Assembly (NCBI RefSeq): GCF_000496835.1
Contig: NZ_KI543237.1
Location: forward strand, 576,364-640,363
Direction of reading: 5' to 3'
Source of the DNA: Thalassobacillus devorans MSP14
GTDB taxonomy: Bacteria; Bacillota; Bacilli; Bacillales; Halobacillaceae
DNA length: 64,000 nucleotides
Under the pieces are notes generated by a model. The model ran no database searches. It was not told the origin of the DNA and saw only the letters and a program-made list of their open reading frames with translations. Numbering within the stretch: the first letter of the stretch is position 1; the number at the start of each line of letters is the position of its first letter. A program made the position numbers and the translations under genes. Of this stretch, positions 17,337 through 26,696 are shown in pieces.

Positions 17337-18719
17337 TTGGAATTATTTCTAACAATATTTTTTGGTCTATGTCTATTTTTCCCCTTGCTTCATCTAATTC
17401 ACTGTACTCCATGGTTCCAGGAAGAGGATGAAATCGTAAAAAGAAACCCGGCGTTTGAAAAGGGAATCAGTATTTTAGTTCCCTCCTTCAACGAAGCAGG
17501 AATAATCAAAACATCAATCACTAGTATGAAGTCATTGGATTACAAGAACTTTGAAGTGGTTTATATCAACGATGGGTCGACCGATGAGACCTTTTCCATT
17601 TTGCACAGTCATTTACACCTGAAGCCATCAGCCAAGCTGTCCATTGGTAAATTGACGCACCAGGATGTAAAGAAGGTCTATCAATCAAGCTTTTATCCGA
17701 ACATCTACGTAGTCGATAAAGTAAATGGCGGTAAAGCAGATGCCTTGAATGCAGGCATAGAATTCGCTTCGAACGAATTGATTGTCACATTAGATGCCGA
17801 TACTGTATTGACTGCTCCGTCATTAAAGGTAATAAACGAAAAATTCGACAACCCGGAAGTCGTAGCTGCAGGCGGGATGGTCCACGTATTACAGACCAAG
17901 ACTAACAATCCATTAAAAAGGCTATCCTTAGCCGGCACGCAAATGCTGGTACGCGTGCAAATGCTCGATTTTATGAAAGCATTTTATGTAACCAAGCTGT
18001 CACTGGCACGCTTTCAGGCATTAGCTATCATTTCCGGTGCTTTTGGCATTTTTTCGAAAAAGGTGTTGATCGATGTCGGCGGCTATCGCTCCTCTGTTGG
18101 GGAAGACATTGATATTACATTGAAAATCCACCGCTATATAGCCAAACAAAAGGATAAAAAAGTTCTATTGATTACGCAGGCCATCGGTTATACAGAGCTG
18201 CCTGAAACATGGAAGGATTTATTTAAACAAAGGATACGCTGGCAAAAATCCTATATAGATTGCCTGGTCCATTTCAGCTCGTTTTTAGGGAAAACTGTTT
18301 TAACAAAAACTGTGTCGTTTTTCTACATAATTGAATCTTTCTTTGTAGGAATCTTGGCTGCCTATATAACAGCAGGGTTTTTCGTAGCTAACGCCTTTCT
18401 GAATATGGCTTTTGTATTTATTGGTTTCATTATTGTCTACTTATCCTATATTTTCTTATTTAATTTCATTTATAACCTGCTCGCGCTTTTTCAGGTGAAA
18501 CGTTATGGTTTTAGATTTGAAAAAGGGGATCGTATTCGTTTATTGAACACTGTTGTGTTCGATGTATTTGTTCATCGTTTTATAACCATGTATTTCGTTA
18601 TGTATGGAAGCATCGCTTATTTCTTTAACAGGGATTGGAAGAAGGTTTCCCGAACAGGAAGAAAATACGAGGTAGAGTCCTCTTCTGAAATCACTACGTA
18701 TAATCAAAATGTAAGGTGA
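17337..18719 (+). CDS. Glycosyltransferase family 2, processive N-acetylglucosaminyltransferase-like membrane enzyme
   Basis: A 460-residue membrane GT2 resembling poly-N-acetylglucosamine synthases (IcaA/PgaC) and hyaluronan/cellulose-type synthases. One helix at residues 3-22 is followed by the GT-A core: ILVPSFNEA near 44, INDGSTDET near 73, VTLDADTVL near 141, SGAFGIFSK near 226, GEDIDIT near 244 and the processivity motif QRIRWQ near 293. Several C-terminal helices at about 315-445 would form the translocation pore. It starts at a TTG with GAGGAGG upstream. An LCP gene follows after 4 bases, so its polymer may be attached to the wall. Product identity is inferred. Confidence 0.83.
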   Translation: MELFLTIFFGLCLFFPLLHLIHCTPWFQEEDEIVKRNPAFEKGISILVPSFNEAGIIKTSITSMKSLDYKNFEVVYINDGSTDETFSILHSHLHLKPSAKLSIGKLTHQDVKKVYQSSFYPNIYVVDKVNGGKADALNAGIEFASNELIVTLDADTVLTAPSLKVINEKFDNPEVVAAGGMVHVLQTKTNNPLKRLSLAGTQMLVRVQMLDFMKAFYVTKLSLARFQALAIISGAFGIFSKKVLIDVGGYRSSVGEDIDITLKIHRYIAKQKDKKVLLITQAIGYTELPETWKDLFKQRIRWQKSYIDCLVHFSSFLGKTVLTKTVSFFYIIESFFVGILAAYITAGFFVANAFLNMAFVFIGFIIVYLSYIFLFNFIYNLLALFQVKRYGFRFEKGDRIRLLNTVVFDVFVHRFITMYFVMYGSIAYFFNRDWKKVSRTGRKYEVESSSEITTYNQNVR

Positions 18720-18723
18720 GGTA

Positions 18724-19650
18724 ATGATGAGAAAAATAAAATGGAAAAAAATTATACTTGTATTGCTAACCCTTATCCTTGTTTCCATTGTAGCTGTTGG
18801 AAGTTACGGGTGGAACATGGTAGCCTCTACATTTACGAATATCCAGGAAGATATTGACCGAAAAAAATCAGATAAACGCCGAGGAACTATTAACTTTGAG
18901 GAAGGAGATCCTTTTTCTATATTATTGATGGGAATCGATAAACCAGGAAGCCAGGGAGACCTCTATAAGCGTACAGACACCTTAATGTTACTGACGGTCA
19001 ATCCGTCCAGCAATTCTACGCACATAGTCAGCATCCCACGTGATACCTATACGAAAATCGTAGGCGAGGGAAAAAAAGACAAAATCAATCATGCCTACGT
19101 ATTCAGCGGGACAGAAATGACCATACGTACGGTTGAAAACTTTCTGGATGTCCCAGTAGATTATTTTGTGCGAGTCGACATGAAAGGTCTGAAAGATATG
19201 ATTAACGCTATAGACGGCGTGAAAGTAAATAATGAATTGGTCTTCACCTATAGGCGTGACCATTTTAAAAAAGGGACGATACAACTGTCGGGTCAAGAAG
19301 CAGTAAATTATGTACGAATGAGACATGAAGACCCCCGCGGAGACATGGGCCGTCAAGAACGGCAACGTAAAGTTATCAAAGGGCTGCTGAATAAAGCTAC
19401 AAGTATATCTTCCATTACCAGAATCGAAAAGATACTTAGTGTCGTGGAAGATAATGTAAGGACTAACTTCAGTTTGAAAGAAGTCTGGGGTATTCGTTCC
19501 AATTATCAAGATGCTTTTTCAAAGATTAAACAACATGAAATTCCGGGAAAAGACGGTGAAATAAACAAAACATACTACTATATGCCGAACGAGGAGAAAG
19601 TTAAAGAACTTTCCAACATGCTGCAGGAACATTTGGAATTAAAAAACTAG
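18724..19650 (+). CDS. LytR-CpsA-Psr (LCP) family transferase
   Basis: LCP proteins move undecaprenyl-linked glycopolymers onto peptidoglycan outside the cell. The 308-residue protein has a cytoplasmic N-terminus rich in lysine and arginine, one membrane helix at about 9-30, and the LCP domain. Its signature residues are visible: LLMGIDKPG near 62, the pyrophosphate-binding KRTDTLML near 79, IPRDTYTKI near 98, and QEAVNYVRMRHEDPRGDMGRQ cut here to its core VRMRHEDPRGD near 198. It lies 4 bases after the GT2 gene and is clearly co-transcribed. Its partner polymer could be the GT2 product or the capsule made opposite. Confidence 0.9.
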   Translation: MMRKIKWKKIILVLLTLILVSIVAVGSYGWNMVASTFTNIQEDIDRKKSDKRRGTINFEEGDPFSILLMGIDKPGSQGDLYKRTDTLMLLTVNPSSNSTHIVSIPRDTYTKIVGEGKKDKINHAYVFSGTEMTIRTVENFLDVPVDYFVRVDMKGLKDMINAIDGVKVNNELVFTYRRDHFKKGTIQLSGQEAVNYVRMRHEDPRGDMGRQERQRKVIKGLLNKATSISSITRIEKILSVVEDNVRTNFSLKEVWGIRSNYQDAFSKIKQHEIPGKDGEINKTYYYMPNEEKVKELSNMLQEHLELKN

Positions 19651-19658
19651 TAAAAATG

Positions 19659-19700
19659 GTGACCCTTGCGAATTTTATCTATACGGGGTCACTTATTTTT
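19659..19700 (+). terminator. Intrinsic terminator after the LCP gene
   Basis: GTGACCC and GGGTCAC form a 7-base stem around a 20-base loop, followed by TTATTTTT, eight bases after the LCP stop. Confidence 0.7.
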
Positions 19701-19756
19701 GTGAGGAATATTTACTAAAAATTATGATAGGTATTATCTGTTTTCCGGAGAAAATA

Positions 19757-19784
19757 TTGTATTTTTCTGTCGAAATGCTACAAT
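19757..19784 (+). promoter_or_regulatory. SigA-type promoter of the amidase gene
   Basis: TTGTAT, a 16-base spacer ending in TGC, and TACAAT (19779-19784) form a sigma-A promoter with an extended -10 about 34 bases before the amidase start. Confidence 0.6.
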
Positions 19785-19817
19785 GCCGTAACAAAATAGA
19801 AGATTAATAAAGGAGAG

Positions 19818-20897
19818 ATGACTATCCGCACATACCGTTTGTTTTTATGTTTATCAACATGTATTGGGTTATTTTTATTTTTCCTGACGCTTCTATTTCA
19901 GTTTTCGATCATTTCAGCCGGTGCCCACGAAAGCGGCAATTACGAAGTCGGGGCTACATCCCTGAATGTACGCAGCAGCCCAACAATGGATGCTGAAGTA
20001 ATTGGTTCCTACCCTAACGGGGAAATCATACATGTCAAAGATATCAAATACGGCTGGGCAAAAGTGAGTTATGAAGGAGATACCGGGTGGGTTGCTTCTC
20101 AATACTTATTTAAAACCGGAAGTTCTGGCAGCCAGCATACAAGCCAGGTGACAGTTGGCGTCGATGTCGCAAATATCCGTACTGGGCCAAGCACGGATTA
20201 CAAGGTTATAACACAAGCCACCGATGAAGATGTATTCCCAAAGCTCGGAGAATCAAACGGCTGGATAAAAATCCAGCTGGAGAATGGCAAACATGGATGG
20301 ATAGCTGGTTGGCTGGTATATGCATCCAGGGAGAAAGAACAGATAAGTGAACAGCCGTTAAAAGGAATAAATATAGTCCTTGATGCCGGCCATGGCGGAT
20401 TTGATCCCGGTGCAATAGCTTTCGATGGAACATCGGAAAAAGTATTCACATTGCCAACGACAGAAAGAATTGCTGAGAGCATGCGCAATGCTGGGGCTAC
20501 GGTAATTTTAACGAGGGAGAAGGACCGTTACCTTGCGCTCGAGGAACGGGTTAGAATCAGTGAAGCCTATTATACACACGCCTTTATAAGCGTCCATTAT
20601 AATGCTTCCTATTACCCTTCTGCGAGAGGGATAAGCACGTATTATTATCAGGAACCAAAAGGCAGGAATCTGGCATCTGATATTCAAGCACGGCTGAATT
20701 CCACGACCTCTTTACAAAACGATGGGGTCCGTCATGGAAATTTTCATGTATTACGAGAAAATATAGGAGATGCTGTATTAGTTGAATTGGGGTTTATTTC
20801 TAACCCTTATGAATTAAAAGTGATCAAGTCCGCAGACTATCAACAATCAGTCGCCAAAGCAATCACCCAAGGAGTCATCAATCATTTCTCTAATTGA
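19818..20897 (+). CDS. Secreted N-acetylmuramoyl-L-alanine amidase with two SH3b domains
   Basis: Cleaves the amide bond between N-acetylmuramic acid and the stem peptide outside the cell. The 359-residue protein has a signal peptide to about residue 35. Bacterial SH3 domains follow at about 40-96 and 108-163 (each with SLNVRSSPT- or ANIRTGPST-type motifs and a GWV/GWI end). An Amidase_3 catalytic domain follows from about 178. Zinc ligands and catalytic residues are visible in LDAGHGGFDPG, SVHYNA and VELGFISN. The ATG at 19818 has AAAGGAG upstream. It has its own promoter and is followed by the NAGPA pseudogene. Confidence 0.92.
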   Translation: MTIRTYRLFLCLSTCIGLFLFFLTLLFQFSIISAGAHESGNYEVGATSLNVRSSPTMDAEVIGSYPNGEIIHVKDIKYGWAKVSYEGDTGWVASQYLFKTGSSGSQHTSQVTVGVDVANIRTGPSTDYKVITQATDEDVFPKLGESNGWIKIQLENGKHGWIAGWLVYASREKEQISEQPLKGINIVLDAGHGGFDPGAIAFDGTSEKVFTLPTTERIAESMRNAGATVILTREKDRYLALEERVRISEAYYTHAFISVHYNASYYPSARGISTYYYQEPKGRNLASDIQARLNSTTSLQNDGVRHGNFHVLRENIGDAVLVELGFISNPYELKVIKSADYQQSVAKAITQGVINHFSN

Positions 20898-20967
20898 ACA
20901 TTAAACAACCCCTAGCGATATATTAGTAATTTTGAAGAATCTTGCTTATAGACAAGGAGGAGATAGA

Positions 20968-21235
20968 ATGTGCAAAAAGAGGTTATTTGGCATTTCTTTG
21001 ATGAATATCTGCTTAATTTTCTTCTTGTTGATTAGCGTTTTTTTTGGAAATACTGTATCAGCATATATAGAACTGGATCTCGACCATGCAGGACTGGAAG
21101 AAACTCCTGAAATAGAACAAATTGATCCAGGTTTCAACTATACACCTATGGATGCCAGACTGATGAAAAATTTGGGAGCTGTCGAAGCCTGAACCTCGAT
21201 AGTTCTACTATAATAGCAGTTGGCGGCGGTCTGGT
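20968..21235 (+). pseudogene. Internally deleted copy of the SPOR/NAGPA secreted protein (29691-31235)
   Basis: An intact ATG with AAGGAGGAG upstream opens a signal-peptide frame (MCKKRLFGIS...) that matches the N-terminus of the intact paralogue. SAYIELDLDHAGLEET corresponds to SAYMELDLGNAGLEET. After FNYT the sequence jumps to DARLMKNLGAV, which matches KLMKSLGAVVAMN about 400 codons later in the paralogue. A stop codon follows, but nucleotide similarity continues through the region equivalent to NLDGGGSSTMAVGG up to about 21235. This is a gene with an internal deletion of about 1.2 kb plus frame damage. A short secreted peptide could still be made. Confidence 0.85.
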
Positions 21236-21244
21236 ATTTGTATT

Positions 21245-21279
21245 CCCCGCAACCCTCCAAATCATGGGGTTCCGGGGTT
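21245..21279. repeat. Diverged arm-B hairpin repeat (R1)
   Basis: CCCCGCAACCC ... GGGGTTCCGGGG around CTCCAAATCAT. Relative to the arm-B consensus both arms are changed, yet they remain largely complementary. It lies between the end of the NAGPA pseudogene and the 3' end of jetD, where it could end transcription from both sides. Confidence 0.65.
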
Positions 21280-21288
21280 GGGTTTTGT

Positions 21289-22563
21289 TTATTTCAAGTC
21301 TTTTATCATTTCTTCCAGCAGGGCTTCCTGGTAGCCGGCTTTTCGTTCGGTTTCAAGAAGACGGGCAGTTTCGATCAGCTCCTGGTGAGTGATCGCTTTC
21401 AGCTTCCTGATCCGGTCGTCTTCCAGTTCAACGGTTGGATTGGTATTGCGATAGCTGTCCGGGTCCATTTTCCATAGCTGGACATGCTCCGGATGCCGAC
21501 TCAACAGCCGCTGCGCCATGGCCAGCCCTTCAGGATCAAAGTCGCCGCCATAATGGATGGTGCATCCTTCGTCGGCCAGACGGTCGATCAGCATCAGACC
21601 AGCGAGTTTGAACTGACCATGGGTACAGATCACCGGTGCTTCGGGGACTTCGTCCATCAAACCGGAATAGACGCTAGAGTTTTCGACGATCCAGACGTCC
21701 GAGCCCACCACGGGATAAACCCGCTCCAGCGTCAGCAATTCCCGGATCGGGATATTACGGACCATGTGCAGGGAAGCAGCCGCATGCCACACCGGGTGGA
21801 CAGCGTCATCTTTCTCTGCCAGCAGGTTGGCGCAGGTGACGAAGTTCAACAGGTCGTCCCTGAGCAGACGGTATTCCTGCAACAGTTCGTTGATGTCCTC
21901 GCTCGTTCCCGGCAGCACTCCGCCTCGGCCGCTCGCCACACTTAACACATGGAGCCACAGCCTGCCGAGGTTGGATGAGACATCAAGTGCATGGGGATTG
22001 TACATGACGCGCTGGCTGAACAGGGGCAGCCGCTCATAATCATCCGGCAGCTGCCGATAAGCTGCCTCAAGCCATGCACACGACTCCATGAATGGTTCCG
22101 GCTGTTCCTTTACTTGCCGCACAATCCAGTAAGTGTCCGCAGTGTTGCCAGCCAGGTGGCGGAACCAGAATTGCAGAGCCGGGAACGCTTCTTCCAGCTG
22201 CTGGAGACGTCCGGCCAGTTCCTGCTGTTCCTGATATTTACTTTCTTTTTTTGACAGGATCGTCTCACCGAAATAAGCATCGAGCAGCTCTTTAAGACCC
22301 ACATCACTGAATCTCGTCTCACCAAGCTGGCGTTCGAATTTCACCAAAGAAACGCTGCCTTTTTCCTGCAATCCTTCCACCGTCATTCCAAAAAAACGGG
22401 CGAGTGGCTCCAAATCCTCAAGAGGCCACGGGGCTACACGGACGGTGCCTCCGATCCGCCCAAGTGACTGGTATTTTTTCCGGAACAGCTGAAACAGCTG
22501 ATCGAAGGCCCGCTCCTCACGAAAATAATCGAGTGCTTCTGCAAGCTGTGTGGACCGCTTCAC
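21289..22563 (-). CDS. jetD: Wadjet type I protein JetD (nuclease, DUF3323/DUF2399)
   Basis: The nuclease subunit of the Wadjet anti-plasmid system, which cuts DNA after the JetABC complex has extruded it. The 424-residue protein of the TIGR02679 family ends in a Toprim-like DUF2399 domain: VICTHGQFKLAGL near residue 314, then HYGGDFDPEGLAMA near 341 with the acidic DFD metal site. The GTG at 22563 overlaps the jetC stop (GTGA) and follows GGAG by eight bases, so translation is coupled to jetC. A longer upstream frame into jetC is not needed. It is the last gene of the jetABCD operon. Confidence 0.9.
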   Translation of the reverse strand: MKRSTQLAEALDYFREERAFDQLFQLFRKKYQSLGRIGGTVRVAPWPLEDLEPLARFFGMTVEGLQEKGSVSLVKFERQLGETRFSDVGLKELLDAYFGETILSKKESKYQEQQELAGRLQQLEEAFPALQFWFRHLAGNTADTYWIVRQVKEQPEPFMESCAWLEAAYRQLPDDYERLPLFSQRVMYNPHALDVSSNLGRLWLHVLSVASGRGGVLPGTSEDINELLQEYRLLRDDLLNFVTCANLLAEKDDAVHPVWHAAASLHMVRNIPIRELLTLERVYPVVGSDVWIVENSSVYSGLMDEVPEAPVICTHGQFKLAGLMLIDRLADEGCTIHYGGDFDPEGLAMAQRLLSRHPEHVQLWKMDPDSYRNTNPTVELEDDRIRKLKAITHQELIETARLLETERKAGYQEALLEEMIKDLK

Positions 22564-25500
22564 AGTAATGTCTCCTGTTCTTCCGCTTCTTCCAAGTCGG
22601 ACAGCTGTAGCGATGAACCATCCCATAAATAATGAATGACGGAAACGAAACTTGCGTTTTTCGGCCGGACGAGCTCGCAGATTGACAGCTCGGAGATGGT
22701 ATCATAGTCCCCCCAGAGCACCTGGGAGTTCATGATGTAGTCAAAGCCGAGCTCCTCGACGATTTCGAACATTTCCCTGATATTGTTTTCATCAACACCC
22801 GCAAAAGCTTCATCCAGCGAAATGATGTACGGTGCATCATGATTTGCCTCCTGATAACGCGAATAACAGGCGGTGAACAGCGGGATATACATCGCCATCG
22901 CCTTTTCACCGCCGCTGAATTTATAAAAGGCATGGTTCGTCAGCTCGCGTTTCGGCTCGCCTTCCCGGCGGTACGAGAGTACGAATGAAAACCACTTCCG
23001 GTAATCGAGCACTTCCTTCAGCACCTGGAGAAGCGTCTGCCCTTCCCCTTTGATGGCGATCAGCTCTTTCGCTTTTTCGATTTTGGACCGGAAATGGGCG
23101 ATGATTTGATTCAGGTCTTCATCACGGAGTGTCCGGGCATCGCGTTTCAGCAGATCCACAAGGTCTTTCGTATCCATTTCTTCTTCACTGTCGGCGGTGC
23201 GTGGTTTCCATCGCACGGAAAAAGTAAGCCCCGAGGACGAATTGAGTTTTTCCATGAAGCTGTTCATTTTCTTCGTCCACTGCTCGGCGCGATGGATCCT
23301 GGCACGCAGTTTATTGCCAACCGACTGGAACAGGATCTCTTCATATAGCGCGCGATCCTGCTCATCCAGGAGACTCTCCTGCCGGGCCTGGTCTTTTTCG
23401 ACTTCTGCCTGCACATAAGCAGGGGCTACCTGCTTACCCTGATAGTTCAGCTCGATGATCCGGCGTCCGGCTTTCTGTTTCCATTTATCTGTATAGATGG
23501 CGGCATCTTCGCGGGAGATGGTATCCATCCATTCCGGCACTGGTGCACGCTGGTCATACTCCTGCATCCGGTATTCGACCAGGTTCGATTCTTCATTGTA
23601 AAATACGCGTGTCAACTGGCCGCCGACATGATTCAGGTCACTATCAAGCCTGGAGCCATACGTTGCTTTCACCCATCTTGCCAGCTCGAGCGTGTCCTTC
23701 TCACTCTTCGGTAACACAACGAAGCCGAGCCGGATTTCACGGGTAAAGGTTTCCCGCCAGGCAGTCTCCAGCTGCTCCCACATCCGGCAGACTTCCGCTT
23801 GTTCCTTCAGCTGCTCTTCACGATGACGGAATTCGTTCCGACTGGCCGGCAGCTTGCCCTGGACATCTTGCCATTGTTCGTTCACCTCAGCAAGCCGCTC
23901 CTGTACCTGCATGATTTGTTTCCTGATATCCTCCATGCCGGATTGTTCCAGCTGCTGGAGGATCTCCTCATAGTTACGCCGTTTCCGTTCCAGCTGATCG
24001 GTCATGGAGTTGAGTTCACCTTTCAGTTCATCAACTTCTTCCTGGAGCTCTGCGATCCGCTCGTCAAGCCGGGCTTTCCGTTCAAGCATGTGCCGGTATT
24101 CCACGTGCGCAGTTGTCAGGCCGGCCAGTTTCTTTTCGTACTGGCGCATCACATAACTGGCATCCTGGTAAGCAGAGCGGGAGGTCTCAAGATTATAATG
24201 ACGGGTTTTCTGGTCGAGCTCCTGCCTGATTTCCTGGAATTGATGATAAATTTCCTTCAGTTCCGCGTCTGCCTGACTGATCCGGTCGTTCAGCTGGCTG
24301 ATCTCGATATGTTTTCTCTGTATCTGCCGGTAGCTTTCGCTTACGTCGGCGTCACCAGGAAACTTGCGGATTGCCGCTGCTGCCTGATCAATATCCCTAT
24401 ACAACGCACTTATCTCCGATTCGACTGCCCGTTTTTCTTCATACTGACCTGCAATCTCCTCTTCCAGCAACAGGGTTTTCTCTTCCCGGTACCGTTTCCG
24501 TGCTGCCCGGCCGATAAAACGGACCGATGGCACTGGTGAAGCATGGCCGTGGACGAGACCGATTTGGTAACGGCCGGCTTCATCAAGCGATAGTCCTCCT
24601 GCATCACCATCAAGCAAAATACTCTGGAGCACATCTGCAATCCGTTGTTTTGAAACAGAACTTCCGGCTTCGACATCGGGCTCGAGATAATCAGCGAGGG
24701 TGTAGGCCATCATACCGGGCTTAGCATGCAGTACTTTGTCGAACGATGGATCCACCGGGTCTTCCGTAATCAGGGCGTCGAGCACTCCTGTCTCTAATAA
24801 GGCGGCTTCCAGCCGTTTCCGCACCGGATCGGTGACATGCTCCTGGAATTCCACCGCTTCATAAAACGGCACGAACGAATGCCCCGCTTCTTTCAGCTGT
24901 CGTCTTGAATCGTTCGTTTCTATCGAGCGCTCGGGCTCCGGGTCCTTTTTCTGCTTCCATTCGGCAAGCTCTGCCTCCAACTCGTCAATCCTGTCTGTCA
25001 GCTGGTTTTTATCATGTTCCCGTCGGGATAATGCTGTGCGTTTTTCCTGTTCATATCCTATCTGGATCGTACGGAACAGTCCCCGGATATCTTCATAGCT
25101 GGCGTCGTCATAGAGCGCCGGCAACAGACGGGACGTATGCTGCAATGCCTGCTTGTCCACCGGGAGGAAGTCATGGGCTTCACTCCAGGCATGGATGTCC
25201 CGGAGCAGCTTCTCCTTGTCTTCTTCCATCGTACGGAGCCATTCCTGTTCTTCCCTCTGGTGACCCTCAAGCTTGAATTTCAGTATTCCGATATCTTTAT
25301 GACGCTGTTCATACTGCTCTTTCAGCTGATCATAGGAACGGTATTGTTCGACGATTTCTTCCAGTCTGGTGAGGTGCCCGTCGGCTTCCTGTTTCCAGAC
25401 AGCAAAATCGAACGCCTTTTCCTTGTGACGGCGAAAATCCTGCAGGTTGATGTCATGCTGGGAAAAAGAAGCAGCTTCTGCATCGTCTTCGAGGCCGGTT

Positions 25501-26696
25501 ACGATATCTTCTATCTCTTCCTGCCGGGTGTCGATTTTATCGATCTGGTTCTTACGGTCATCGATCGCCTGAAGCTCCTTCTGGCGGCGCTCGTCCCACT
25601 TGGCATCTTTTTTTCCGATACTGTCCTGCAGTTCCTGAATCGCCTGCGCTTCCGAAGTCCGCTCATTTTCCAAATTCCAGACTTCATGGTTGCGGAGCCG
25701 TTTGTCCTTTTTATCGAGGGCATCCTTTTCCTGATCGAGCTCCTGGGCTGTGATTTCCAGTCTTTTAATTTCGTCCCGCAATCGTACGAGACTGGCGCTC
25801 TGTTCGTCATGCTTCGTTGCTTCCCGGTCTGCCTTCCGGTGGGCGTTCAACAGCTCTTCTGCCTGGTCAGCAATTTTCCATTCATTGTATACCTGGTATG
25901 CATCATTCAGTTTGGTGATTGCGGCAAGTTCCCGGTCCAGCTGTTCGATCTGCTGCTTCGTCTGGTCCATATGCTCGATCGTATCGGATAGATGACGGAG
26001 ATCCTCATCCGATAACGGTGGCAGTGCCGCTTCGAGGATGTCATAAATCGCAGTCGGACGGAATTCTTTGGACAGTTTCGGACTGCGCAGCTGGATCAGA
26101 AGCTTGATCAAGTCTTCATAAGCATCGATCGTTTCAAACCCGAAGATGTACTTATTGACGAGTGCTGCATACTCCCCCGGCGTCTGGACGACATGCCCGC
26201 CGCCTGCGACCCGGTTTTCCAGTTCTGTCCGTGAAAAAGGGATCTTCTCTGTTTCCCCGGCATTGTTCACTTCTTTATAAAGCTGGAAATCCTCACCGAC
26301 CCGCCGGTTGTCTGTCAAAACGAAGCCCCAGAACTTCATCGCCTTGTTCCGTTTCGCCTGCAGGCCGATGCCTGTCGTTATATACTGGTCGGTGTTTTCC
26401 CGTTTGTATTCGATGAACAGGTAGCCGGTTCGTTCATCGCGGTCGACAACTTCCTTTTCCCCCAGCAGGTAATCTTCCATTTTTCGAGCTCTTGACCCGA
26501 ACGGATCGAGACGGTCCGGCGACTTGCGCCCATCGAGAAGGACCGGAAGAAAGCTCTGCATCGTCACTGATTTTCCCGAGCCATTGCTGCCGCGCAGGAG
26601 CAGTTTTCCATTGGCGAATTCAAAAATTTCTTCGTCATAATACCAGAAATTCACAATTCCGGCCCGGTTCATTTTCCATTTATTCGTCTTGTCCAT
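22560..26696 (-). CDS. jetC: Wadjet type I protein JetC (SMC/MukB-like ATPase)
   Basis: The motor ATPase that, with JetA and JetB, forms an SMC-like loop extruder recognising small circular DNA. The 1378-residue protein (TIGR02680 family) has Walker A LRGSNGSGKS near residue 33. Two long coiled-coil stretches occupy about 280-560 and 770-970. A hinge-like globular part lies between them. At the C-terminus are the ABC signature FSGGEKAMAM near 1264 and Walker B IISLDEAFAG near 1297. The ATG at 26696 follows GGCGGG and overlaps jetB by 17 bases; a TTG 21 bases upstream is less likely. All ATPase motifs are intact. Confidence 0.93.
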   Translation of the reverse strand: MDKTNKWKMNRAGIVNFWYYDEEIFEFANGKLLLRGSNGSGKSVTMQSFLPVLLDGRKSPDRLDPFGSRARKMEDYLLGEKEVVDRDERTGYLFIEYKRENTDQYITTGIGLQAKRNKAMKFWGFVLTDNRRVGEDFQLYKEVNNAGETEKIPFSRTELENRVAGGGHVVQTPGEYAALVNKYIFGFETIDAYEDLIKLLIQLRSPKLSKEFRPTAIYDILEAALPPLSDEDLRHLSDTIEHMDQTKQQIEQLDRELAAITKLNDAYQVYNEWKIADQAEELLNAHRKADREATKHDEQSASLVRLRDEIKRLEITAQELDQEKDALDKKDKRLRNHEVWNLENERTSEAQAIQELQDSIGKKDAKWDERRQKELQAIDDRKNQIDKIDTRQEEIEDIVTGLEDDAEAASFSQHDINLQDFRRHKEKAFDFAVWKQEADGHLTRLEEIVEQYRSYDQLKEQYEQRHKDIGILKFKLEGHQREEQEWLRTMEEDKEKLLRDIHAWSEAHDFLPVDKQALQHTSRLLPALYDDASYEDIRGLFRTIQIGYEQEKRTALSRREHDKNQLTDRIDELEAELAEWKQKKDPEPERSIETNDSRRQLKEAGHSFVPFYEAVEFQEHVTDPVRKRLEAALLETGVLDALITEDPVDPSFDKVLHAKPGMMAYTLADYLEPDVEAGSSVSKQRIADVLQSILLDGDAGGLSLDEAGRYQIGLVHGHASPVPSVRFIGRAARKRYREEKTLLLEEEIAGQYEEKRAVESEISALYRDIDQAAAAIRKFPGDADVSESYRQIQRKHIEISQLNDRISQADAELKEIYHQFQEIRQELDQKTRHYNLETSRSAYQDASYVMRQYEKKLAGLTTAHVEYRHMLERKARLDERIAELQEEVDELKGELNSMTDQLERKRRNYEEILQQLEQSGMEDIRKQIMQVQERLAEVNEQWQDVQGKLPASRNEFRHREEQLKEQAEVCRMWEQLETAWRETFTREIRLGFVVLPKSEKDTLELARWVKATYGSRLDSDLNHVGGQLTRVFYNEESNLVEYRMQEYDQRAPVPEWMDTISREDAAIYTDKWKQKAGRRIIELNYQGKQVAPAYVQAEVEKDQARQESLLDEQDRALYEEILFQSVGNKLRARIHRAEQWTKKMNSFMEKLNSSSGLTFSVRWKPRTADSEEEMDTKDLVDLLKRDARTLRDEDLNQIIAHFRSKIEKAKELIAIKGEGQTLLQVLKEVLDYRKWFSFVLSYRREGEPKRELTNHAFYKFSGGEKAMAMYIPLFTACYSRYQEANHDAPYIISLDEAFAGVDENNIREMFEIVEELGFDYIMNSQVLWGDYDTISELSICELVRPKNASFVSVIHYLWDGSSLQLSDLEEAEEQETLL